Below are positions 6,109-11,350 of a DNA stretch of 11,350 nucleotides, one piece after another. Under the pieces are notes generated by a model. The model saw only the letters and a program-made list of their open reading frames with translations. It was not told where the DNA came from and did not search any database. Each line of letters opens with the position of its first letter. Positions within the stretch are counted from its first letter, which is position 1. The DNA is from an uncultured Campylobacter sp. (lineage in GTDB: Bacteria; Campylobacterota; Campylobacteria; Campylobacterales; Campylobacteraceae): NCBI RefSeq assembly GCF_938045205.1, contig NZ_CALIMY010000156.1, forward strand, positions 1 through 11,350, in the 5' to 3' direction. The translations under genes and the position numbers were made by a program.

Positions 6109-7521
6109 TTATTTGTAGTCGTTCGCGTCGTAGCTTTTGCCGTCGTTAAAGTCGCTCAAAAGCCGCACGACGACGGGGCTAAGTAGGATGATCGCTATTA
6201 GGTTTGGGATCACCATCAGTCCGTTAAACATATCGGCTAGCCCCCAGACGAGGTCGATCTTTTGCACGCTTCCTATGAATACGAATGCGACGACTAGAAT
6301 TTGCAAGAGCTTGACGAATTTTGCGCCCAGGAGGTATCGCACGTTGATCTCGGCGAAGTAATACCAGCCCAAAATCGTGGTAAATGCGAAGAAAAACAGA
6401 CAGATCGCCACGAAGCCGTAGCCGCCGCTGCGACCTAAAATTTGCGACCCGAAGGCTTCCTGCACCAGCGAGATGCCCGAAAATACCGCCTTGCCGTTTT
6501 CGAAGGTGACTACGTCGGTGCTGAGCACCACAAAAACGGTGATGTTAAGCACGATGAATGTATCGATGAAAACGCCCATTATGCCGAGCACGGCTTGATC
6601 TACGGGGTGTTTGACGTTCGCTGCGGCGTGTGCGTGCGGCGTCGAGCCCATGCCCGCTTCATTTGAAAAGAGCCCGCGCGCGATGCCGTATCTCATTGCA
6701 GTAGCGATCGTAGCGCCCGTAGCGCCGCCCCAAGCAGCCGATGGATCAAATGCGGCTTTGAATATCAGCGCAATGACGGATGGAATTTTATCGAAATTTG
6801 AGCCGATGATGACGAGACCGACTAGCACGTAGCAGATCGCCATTAGTGGCACGACCTTTTCGGCTACGCGCGCGATCGCTTTGACGCCGCCGAAAAAGAT
6901 GACGCAGCAGATGAGTGCTAAGGCTGCGCCGCTCACCCACTTCGGAATCCCGAATGCGCCGCTAAAGCCGTCGGAGATAGAGTTTGCTTGCACCATATTG
7001 CCCATGAAACCCAAAGCAAAGATGATGGCTAGCGCAAAAAACGCCGCTAAAGGCTTGGCAAAGGGGCTTTTAAGTCCGCGGCTGATGTAAAACGCGGGCC
7101 CTCCGATCATATGTCCGCTATCGTCCTTGGTGCGGTAAATTTGAGCTAGGCAGATCTCTGCGAAATTCGTCGCCATGCCTAAAAACGCTGCGCACCACAT
7201 CCAAAATATCGCGCCCGGTCCGCCCATGACTAACGCGGTGCTGGCGCCTACCAGGTTGCCCGTGCCGACTTGCGCCGCGATCGCCGTAGCGACGGCTTGG
7301 AACGAGCTCATGCCGCTTTTGCCTGCAGCCTCGCCGTGCAGGGAGAAGTTGCCGAAGAGCTTGCGCGCGCCCATTCTAAATTTAAAAATTTGCACTAAAT
7401 GCAAGCGCGCCGTAAAATACGCGCCGGTGCCGCAAAGTAGGGCGATTAGAAAGTACGGACCCCACAAAAAGGAGTTGATCGCGTCAATTGTGGCGGTGAG
7501 TTTGTCGAGAAAATTTTGCAT
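6109..7521 (-). CDS. Sodium:alanine (AGCS family) symporter
   Basis: This 470-residue polytopic inner-membrane protein imports alanine and/or glycine with sodium (alanine/glycine:cation symporter family). Signatures: QVGTGNLVGASTALVMGGPG (84-103, the usual first word being GTGNI/GIGN), FWMWCAAFLGMATNFAE (106-122), and RYGIARGLFSNEAGMGSTP (277-295), the most conserved AGCS block. About ten or eleven hydrophobic segments run from residue 17 to 455, and the tail after 456 is polar. The length fits full-size members. The ATG is preceded by ACGGAAAAGATC, a modest ribosome binding site; the N-terminus agrees with the family. It is flanked by 231 bases (upstream) and 146 bases (downstream) of non-coding DNA, so is probably a single-gene unit. 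Substrate choice between alanine and glycine cannot be decided here. Confidence 0.95.
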   Translation of the reverse strand: MQNFLDKLTATIDAINSFLWGPYFLIALLCGTGAYFTARLHLVQIFKFRMGARKLFGNFSLHGEAAGKSGMSSFQAVATAIAAQVGTGNLVGASTALVMGGPGAIFWMWCAAFLGMATNFAEICLAQIYRTKDDSGHMIGGPAFYISRGLKSPFAKPLAAFFALAIIFALGFMGNMVQANSISDGFSGAFGIPKWVSGAALALICCVIFFGGVKAIARVAEKVVPLMAICYVLVGLVIIGSNFDKIPSVIALIFKAAFDPSAAWGGATGATIATAMRYGIARGLFSNEAGMGSTPHAHAAANVKHPVDQAVLGIMGVFIDTFIVLNITVFVVLSTDVVTFENGKAVFSGISLVQEAFGSQILGRSGGYGFVAICLFFFAFTTILGWYYFAEINVRYLLGAKFVKLLQILVVAFVFIGSVQKIDLVWGLADMFNGLMVIPNLIAIILLSPVVVRLLSDFNDGKSYDANDYK

Positions 7522-7752
7522 GATCTTTTCCGTGAATTTAAGATGCGAAAATATATTTTAAAAACTCTTAAATTCCTATAAATCGAGGTAAATTTAAGCA
7601 AAATTTTAAAGCGTTTTTATAATTTTACTCAAGCATTAAGCAAAGCGGTATGTGCTGTTTGCTCTGCATGCCAGCTTGCCAGATAATCAGCTTAGAATTC
7701 CCGCCTTAGCTGTCGAAATTTGCAAAGCAATCAACTGAAATTTTAAGCCTTA

Positions 7753-8586
7753 TTATTCATCACTGCCGATGATTTTGAAAACGAACATCTTGCACGCGTT
7801 ACAAAAGGCGGGAATCAGGCTAAATAGGCGCCCTTTAAGGCTCCAGCGGCTTTTATACATTTTCAGCATTGCAGCCTCTTTGGCGAAGCAGATATGCGCA
7901 CTATCCCAGCCCTGCACCTCTGCGCCGCCGCCGATGCCCATTTTAAAGGGTGCGTTTTGCATGTGTTTCATCGCGTCATGGCGCCTAGAGTCGAATTTCC
8001 TAACCGAAAACTCGCTCATAAAGTCGCTCAGCACGTAGCCGCGGAATTTTTGCGCAAGCGCGATAAAAAATTTTTTAAATTCCTCCTTTTCAAAATACAT
8101 ACTCACCCCCTCTAAAATGAAGATGTAGCCCGCGCTGCCGTGCTTTGCGACCAGCTCGTCCATCCATGAGTGATCTAACATCGAGTAGGGCAAGCTAAAG
8201 TTGTTCTGAGCTTTGGGTAGCAGAGCGTCGCGTATGGCGATGACGTCGGGCAGATCGAGGTCGTAAAATAGGGCGCTCGGTAGGGCTTTTTGCAATCTAA
8301 GTGGGCGGGTGTCGAGCCCGGCGCCAAGTTGTACGATGATAGGGCGGTCGAACTCCGCCGCGAGTCGCAGCGTCTCGTCGTCGAAAAATTTCGCGCGGAT
8401 CACCGTGCCCGTCTTGCTAAGGCGCGCGTCGTTAAATTTCGCAAAATCATAATCGATCTGCTCTACGACGGCGCTTGAAAACGGATCGTTTAGGATCGGA
8501 TCCGCGTCTTTGAAATCCAAATGGCGCATATAGACATTGATTAGCAGCGTCTCGGAGACGTTATCTTTAAAATTTAACTTTTGCAT
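7753..8586 (-). CDS. Class I SAM methyltransferase, leucine carboxyl methyltransferase (LCM/PPM1-like) family
   Basis: This 277-residue soluble enzyme belongs to the bacterial branch of the LCM family, whose annotated relatives are called O-methyltransferases of polyketide biosynthesis; the real substrate is unknown. The SAM-binding motif I is IIVQLGAGLDTRPLRL (83-98), motif II is FYDLDLPDVIAIR (107-119), and FILEGVSMYF (156-165) is the family's conserved post-fold block. The N-terminal part (residues 10-70, with SETLLINVYMRH) is the usual helical cap. GAGGGAG 5-6 bases before the ATG supports the start. Tandem TAA stops end the gene. A near-consensus promoter and a strong leader hairpin lie upstream. 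It does not sit in any visible biosynthetic cluster. Confidence 0.92.
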   Translation of the reverse strand: MQKLNFKDNVSETLLINVYMRHLDFKDADPILNDPFSSAVVEQIDYDFAKFNDARLSKTGTVIRAKFFDDETLRLAAEFDRPIIVQLGAGLDTRPLRLQKALPSALFYDLDLPDVIAIRDALLPKAQNNFSLPYSMLDHSWMDELVAKHGSAGYIFILEGVSMYFEKEEFKKFFIALAQKFRGYVLSDFMSEFSVRKFDSRRHDAMKHMQNAPFKMGIGGGAEVQGWDSAHICFAKEAAMLKMYKSRWSLKGRLFSLIPAFCNACKMFVFKIIGSDE

Positions 8587-8601
8587 GAAGCTCCCTCTAT
8601 T

Positions 8602-8628
8602 GCGGTATTGCTGCGAGCAAAATACCGC
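8602..8628 (-). promoter_or_regulatory. Leader hairpin just upstream of the methyltransferase ribosome binding site
   Basis: GCGGTATTGCT (8602-8612) pairs with AGCAAAATACCGC (8616-8628): eleven base pairs with a two-base bulge and a GCG loop. In the minus-strand transcript it falls between the predicted start site (about 8640) and the GAGGGAG ribosome binding site, ending 15 bases before the ATG. On the plus strand it is followed by TTATTTTTAAT, so it would also work as an intrinsic terminator in that direction, though no plus-strand gene ends here. Confidence 0.6.
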
Positions 8629-8646
8629 TTATTTTTAATATGCATT

Positions 8647-8674
8647 ATTATATCCTTGCTAAATAAAATTTCAA
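8647..8674 (-). promoter_or_regulatory. Sigma-70 promoter for the methyltransferase gene
   Basis: Read on the minus strand, TTGAAA (8674-8669) and TATAAT (8652-8647) are separated by 16 bases. The -10 is a perfect match and the -35 matches five of six consensus bases, which is unusually complete for Campylobacter. The predicted start is near 8640, giving a leader of about 54 bases. Confidence 0.6.
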
Positions 8675-8734
8675 TAAAATGATATGAATTTTTATTTAAA
8701 GGCAGAATTTTAAATTCGCGCCACGGGTTTTGGC

Positions 8735-8885
8735 TATAATTTCGCCACATAAGGCTCAATAAATTTTTGAAATTTTACGCGATGCAAAGCGCGGGTAAAA
8801 TTTAGAATTTTAAAAGCTATAAAATTTATTAGCTTAGGCGACCTAGATGCGCAGCCATAGTGCGGATGGTAAATTTAATCCGCGC
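8735..8885 (+). promoter_or_regulatory. Promoter and hairpin that could delimit a small transcript
   Basis: A perfect TATAAT at 8735-8740 (in TTTTGGCTATAATTT) points to a plus-strand start near 8747, but no coding region follows for 190 bases. Downstream lie an imperfect hairpin (AAATTTTACGCG from about 8770, paired with CGCGGGTAAAATTT ending about 8803) and a second stem at 8860-8867/8878-8885 (GTGCGGAT with ATCCGCGC, one wobble), followed by the T-rich CAGCTTTATCTTTGTC. This could be a small RNA of about 140 bases or a long leader of the Crp/Fnr-like gene. No coding or tRNA-like structure is seen. Confidence 0.3.
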
Positions 8886-8914
8886 AGCTTTATCTTTGTC
8901 TAAATATTTCATTG

Positions 8915-8920
8915 TATAAT
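8915..8920 (+). promoter_or_regulatory. Candidate -10 box for the Crp/Fnr-like regulator
   Basis: TATAAT at 8915-8920 lies 20 bases before the ATG, with GGAGG at 8932-8936. A start near 8926 would leave a very short leader. TTGTCT at 8896-8901 is too close (13 bases) to be a normal -35. No clear FNR/CRP-type palindrome is visible in the immediate upstream bases. Confidence 0.45.
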
Positions 8921-8940
8921 TCTTAGCTTTTGGAGGTTAT

Positions 8941-9579
8941 ATGGAAAAATCGCGGCTGGGACTACTGCAAACCGAGGCTATCGCCACGCTTAGCGACGAG
9001 GAGCTTGCAATGTTCGAGCACCAAGTCATCAAAAAAGGCTATGTTTTTTATAGCGAGGCGCCTAAAGTTTTTATTTTTAAAAGTGGACAGGCTAAGCTTT
9101 CGTTTTTTGAAGACGGCGAAGAATTTATCATCAACTACCTAAACAAGGACAATATTACCATTCTCAATGAAATTTGCGCGCTTGAGTTTTTAGAGGACAG
9201 CGAGATTTACACGATCGATGCGAGCGGACTAGGGGAGATCTTGGCAAATCGCAGCTTTTGCGAGGCATATATAAAAATTTTAACAGAGATAATTCTGCTG
9301 CAGCGCAAAATCACGCGTTCCATACTTTTTGAAAATGCAAAAGGGCGCATCGCGAGCTTTTTGATCGAGCTTGCAAACGAGCAGAATTTTCATCAAAATG
9401 GCTACAAATACGTCTTTTTGCCCTTTTCGCTAAAGGTGCTTTCATCCTTCGTAGGGCTCAAGCGTCAAAGCGCGAGTACCGCGTTTAACGAGCTTGTAAA
9501 AGATAACGTAATTCAAAAAATCAGTCAGCACGAGTTTTTGATCCTGGACTACGATAGATTGCTTAGTTACTGTGTTTAG
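8941..9579 (+). CDS. Crp/Fnr family transcriptional regulator, short sensor domain
   Basis: This 212-residue DNA-binding protein has the Crp/Fnr arrangement: a beta-roll sensor (about 20-105), a long dimerisation helix (about 108-135) and a winged helix-turn-helix (about 160-205). The recognition region is LSSFVGLKRQSASTAFNELVKDNVI (167-191), where FNR/CRP relatives have a GlxRxTxSR pattern. The sensor domain is shortened: after GYVFYSEA (33-40) it goes straight to VFIFKSGQAKL, and the cAMP phosphate-binding cassette is not recognisable. There is no cluster of N-terminal cysteines for an FNR iron-sulfur centre. The ligand or signal is therefore unknown. GGAGG at 8932 fixes the start. It is convergent with the focA-hycI operon, so control of formate or respiratory genes is possible but not shown. 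Confidence 0.9.
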   Translation: MEKSRLGLLQTEAIATLSDEELAMFEHQVIKKGYVFYSEAPKVFIFKSGQAKLSFFEDGEEFIINYLNKDNITILNEICALEFLEDSEIYTIDASGLGEILANRSFCEAYIKILTEIILLQRKITRSILFENAKGRIASFLIELANEQNFHQNGYKYVFLPFSLKVLSSFVGLKRQSASTAFNELVKDNVIQKISQHEFLILDYDRLLSYCV

Positions 9580-9630
9580 GCGCGGGCTAGAATTTTTAAA
9601 GCATTTATGCGGCTTACGTTACGGCTTAGG

Positions 9631-9705
9631 CGCGAAATTTTGTCTAAAGTTACGGCGTAGAATTTTGCCTAGATTTACAGCGCAAAATTTTTATCAAGAG
9701 CTTGG
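9631..9705 (+). repeat. Three imperfect 25-bp tandem units
   Basis: Units begin at 9631, 9656 and 9681, each opening CG..(A/G)AATTTT. The first two agree at 18 of 25 positions by eye; the third keeps mainly the first eleven bases. They lie in the non-coding gap after the Crp/Fnr-like gene. Otherwise 9580-9790 shows only AAATTT-rich sequence. Confidence 0.4.
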
Positions 9706-9792
9706 TTTTGTAATTTCATCCCGAATTTCATTAGGATTTCGTCTAAAATTTTGGATCAAATGAAATTTTACGCATCGGAATTTTTAAAATTT

Positions 9793-9825
9793 AAGAAACT
9801 AAAAATGCGCGGCAAAGTGCCGCGC
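9793..9825 (-). terminator. Intrinsic terminator of the hycH-hycI-focA operon
   Basis: GCGCGGCA (9807-9814) and TGCCGCGC (9818-9825) form a perfect 8-bp G/C-rich stem with a three-base loop. On the minus strand it begins 35 bases past the focA stop and is followed by ATTTTTAGTTTCTT. On the plus strand it is followed by CATATTTTGTTTATAT, so it may also stop transcripts from the convergent regulator gene. Confidence 0.85.
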
Positions 9826-9860
9826 CATATTTTGTTTATATCGTGCTGAAGCGCGATAGA

Positions 9861-10724
9861 TTAGTCTTTCTTTTTCATATCGTATTTATTTACCATAAAT
9901 CCGACCAAGCCTACGAAAAATAGACCGCCGCAGATGTTACCTAGCGTAACCGGGATCATATTTTTAACGATAAAATTTCCCCAGTTTATTGAATCTATTT
10001 GAGCTGCCGTTACACCGTGAAGCGAGCTTGCAAGAGCATTTACATCGCCACCTGCAGCCGCAAGGTAGTGGCCTTTAGCGATGATACCTTCGGTTAGGAT
10101 AAACATATTTGCCACGCAGTGTTCCATCGAGCAAGCTACGAATGCGCCGATCATCCACATAATTGCAAAGAATTTACCCGATAGATTACTCTCGCTGGTC
10201 GCAGTCCAGATAGACATACATACAAACACGTTACAAAAAATTCCGCGGATGAATAGCTCATGAAAAGGTGCGTTTATTTTGCCTGCTGCTGCAGGAATGA
10301 AGTGCTGCAAGATGTAGCCGTCATATTTAAGCGGAAGTCCTGAGTAATAATACATATACGCGATTAACGCACCGCCTACAAAGTTAAAGCACCAAACGAT
10401 AGCCCAATAGCCGATTGTTTTACCTAGCGGTAATTTGCCATCGGCAGCAGGTACGCCCGTTAAAACCGAGCTGGTAAATAGATGCCCACCGTAAAAAACC
10501 ACCATCATCAGACCGCAGCTAAAGGTAATACCACCGATGAAATTCGATAAGCCAATAGATTGCTTTTCAGCCATTCCGACGGTCGAGTGAGCCCAGAAAA
10601 TATCGCCCATAGCGATTGCAGCGCCCGCCATTATAGCTAGAAAAATTATGCTAATTAGCGGGGTATGCGCCTTGTGTTGCATCGAACTAGACACCGCTTG
10701 CGCGGTTTCTGCAGGATTTAACAT
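9861..10724 (-). CDS. focA: Formate/nitrite transporter family channel, probably FocA
   Basis: This 287-residue inner-membrane protein of the FNT family forms pentameric channels for formate or nitrite. Six hydrophobic segments are visible (about 25-45, 60-80, 105-128, 158-178, 186-210, 250-277). Family marks: GHLFTSSVLTG (80-90, the loop with the gating threonine), NFVGGAL (114-120), GIFCNVFVCMSIW (161-173), EHCVANMF (201-208) with the conserved pore histidine at 202, and LGNICGG (261-267). The gene begins immediately after the hycI stop (TAA then ATG), and its ribosome binding site GAGGAGGAG lies in the last three hycI codons, so the two are translationally coupled. That context favours formate (FocA) over nitrite (NirC); sequence alone would not decide. 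An intrinsic terminator follows. Confidence 0.92.
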   Translation of the reverse strand: MLNPAETAQAVSSSMQHKAHTPLISIIFLAIMAGAAIAMGDIFWAHSTVGMAEKQSIGLSNFIGGITFSCGLMMVVFYGGHLFTSSVLTGVPAADGKLPLGKTIGYWAIVWCFNFVGGALIAYMYYYSGLPLKYDGYILQHFIPAAAGKINAPFHELFIRGIFCNVFVCMSIWTATSESNLSGKFFAIMWMIGAFVACSMEHCVANMFILTEGIIAKGHYLAAAGGDVNALASSLHGVTAAQIDSINWGNFIVKNMIPVTLGNICGGLFFVGLVGFMVNKYDMKKKD

Positions 10725-11177
10725 TTACTCCTCCTCATTTAAATTTGAATCAATTTCTAAGATACGCTCATAAGCTTTTTTCGCGCTTTTTTTTGCGCTC
10801 TCGCTTAGCCCTTCTTTAAAATCAAGGACATTATCGAGCAGCACGCTTATGCCCAAAAACAATGTCTTTGGGCAAATTTTGCGCAAATAGCTTAGAAGCA
10901 CCGGCGTAGGTAGGTTATGCGTCGAGTAGATATAGTCGCGATCGTTGCTGAGGTCGAAAAATTCTATCTTATCCTCATCAAAGCCGCTCATCGCATCTAC
11001 TACGATCAGAATTTCAGGGGCGAATTCCCTAAGTGCTGCAAATTCGTTTTCGGGCACATCCTGCCCATAAAAAACGCGCCAGTCTTTTAGATTCGCCTCG
11101 ACTATTCGCCCTGTTTCATTGCCCACGTCGTCGTCGCCGCGAAGGGGATTGCCGATACAAAGCAACGCCTTTCGCAT
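10725..11177 (-). CDS. hycI: Hydrogenase 3/4-type maturation endopeptidase HycI
   Basis: The product is a 150-residue cytosolic protease that trims the C-terminal tail of a NiFe-hydrogenase large subunit after nickel insertion; HycI acts on the formate hydrogenlyase subunit HycE. Visible: LLCIGNPLRGDDDVG (5-19), APENE-like VPENEFAALRE (41-51), LIVVDAM (57-63), and STHNLP (85-90). The nickel-sensing residues known in E. coli HycI correspond to Asp16, Asp61 and His87 here. The length is close to the E. coli protein (156). I start at the ATG at 11177, not the TTG at 11180: its first base is the last base of the upstream TGA (TGATG overlap), GAAGGA lies a few bases before it, and the family begins M-x-x-x-LLC. 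It is coupled upstream to hycH and downstream to focA. Confidence 0.93.
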   Translation of the reverse strand: MRKALLCIGNPLRGDDDVGNETGRIVEANLKDWRVFYGQDVPENEFAALREFAPEILIVVDAMSGFDEDKIEFFDLSNDRDYIYSTHNLPTPVLLSYLRKICPKTLFLGISVLLDNVLDFKEGLSESAKKSAKKAYERILEIDSNLNEEE

Positions 11178-11350
11178 CAAAAATCCTTCCTTAGCACGAA
11201 ATATCCTTCGCGCATATTTTTTAGCAGATCTTTAAGCTCACATTCGCAAAGCTGAGGGATTAGCTTAGCTGCGTGCTCGGCAAAAATTTCAATCTCGAAA
11301 TACTTGCTTAGGTTACCGATCTTAAATTTAACGTAGTCGCCCGAGTTCTC
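11177..11350 (-). CDS. hycH: HycH-like formate hydrogenlyase accessory protein, C-terminal part
   Basis: An open frame enters from the right edge and runs 57 codons to TGA at 11179-11177; the N-terminus is outside the window. The visible part has YFEIEIFAEHAAKLIPQL and ends GYFVLRKDF. E. coli HycH has a comparable arrangement (GEIVIDINHVPMLANAF and a terminal IYLMVRRLRD), which is why I name it; similarity is modest. HycH is needed for maturation of hydrogenase 3 in the formate hydrogenlyase complex. Its stop overlaps the hycI start by one base. The position directly before hycI and focA supports the call. Alternative: another small accessory subunit of a group 4 hydrogenase operon. Confidence 0.68.
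   Translation of the reverse strand, partial: ENSGDYVKFKIGNLSKYFEIEIFAEHAAKLIPQLCECELKDLLKNMREGYFVLRKDF

Noticed and set aside
8574..8759. 61-codon minus-strand open frame overlapping the methyltransferase start
   Set aside because: It spans the methyltransferase promoter and leader hairpin and has no recognisable domain; it would need a start upstream of the predicted transcription start.

Overview
The window looks like chromosomal DNA from an oral-type Campylobacter with mid-range GC, such as the C. gracilis / C. rectus / C. showae / C. curvus group. The reasons are the many AAATTT/AAATTTTA motifs in gaps and codons, promoters with a good -10 but rarely a -35, AAGGA-type ribosome binding sites, and gene families typical of Campylobacterota. 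The GC level (roughly mid-40s) was judged by eye. Species is inference.

Layout. Bases 1-1076: promoter region with a 100-bp inverted-repeat structure, then a YfcA-type TSUP permease (+). Bases 1077-2160: about 1.1 kb with no convincing gene; its plus strand is pyrimidine-rich. Bases 2196-2573: RidA enamine/imine deaminase (+). Bases 2793-3485: a broken SMI1/KNR4 (SUKH) immunity-like gene with two in-frame TAG codons and a long Ala/Ser/Thr-rich insert, followed at 3518-4534 by an intact 338-residue protein of the DUF7738-DUF6892 type (+). Bases 4535-5275: a second gene-poor stretch. Bases 5276-8586: three separately spaced minus-strand genes: a YiiM-like MOSC protein, an AGCS sodium/alanine symporter and a leucine-carboxyl-methyltransferase-family SAM methyltransferase. 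Bases 8587-8940: a divergent control region with promoters on both strands and several hairpins. Bases 8941-9579: a short Crp/Fnr-like regulator (+). Bases 9861-11350: the end of a minus-strand operon, hycH (C-terminus only) - hycI - focA, closed by a clear intrinsic terminator.

How the genes fit together. The right edge is the most coherent unit. An accessory/maturation protein and a NiFe-hydrogenase endopeptidase overlap by one base, and the endopeptidase abuts a formate channel gene. This is the expected tail of a formate hydrogenlyase-type (group 4 hydrogenase, Hyc/Hyf) operon whose structural genes would lie to the right of this window. The convergent Crp/Fnr-like regulator next door could respond to the same metabolism, but nothing in the sequence proves that. 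The SUKH pseudogene plus DUF6892 pair resembles a small immunity or accessory cassette; SUKH proteins are known immunity proteins of polymorphic toxin systems, but no toxin gene is present here. The remaining genes are ordinary housekeeping or transport functions. I found no tRNA, rRNA, CRISPR array, transposase or complete mobile element. No wholly new system stands out; the best leads are the SUKH/DUF6892 pair, the methyltransferase leader hairpin and the inverted repeat at 43-142.
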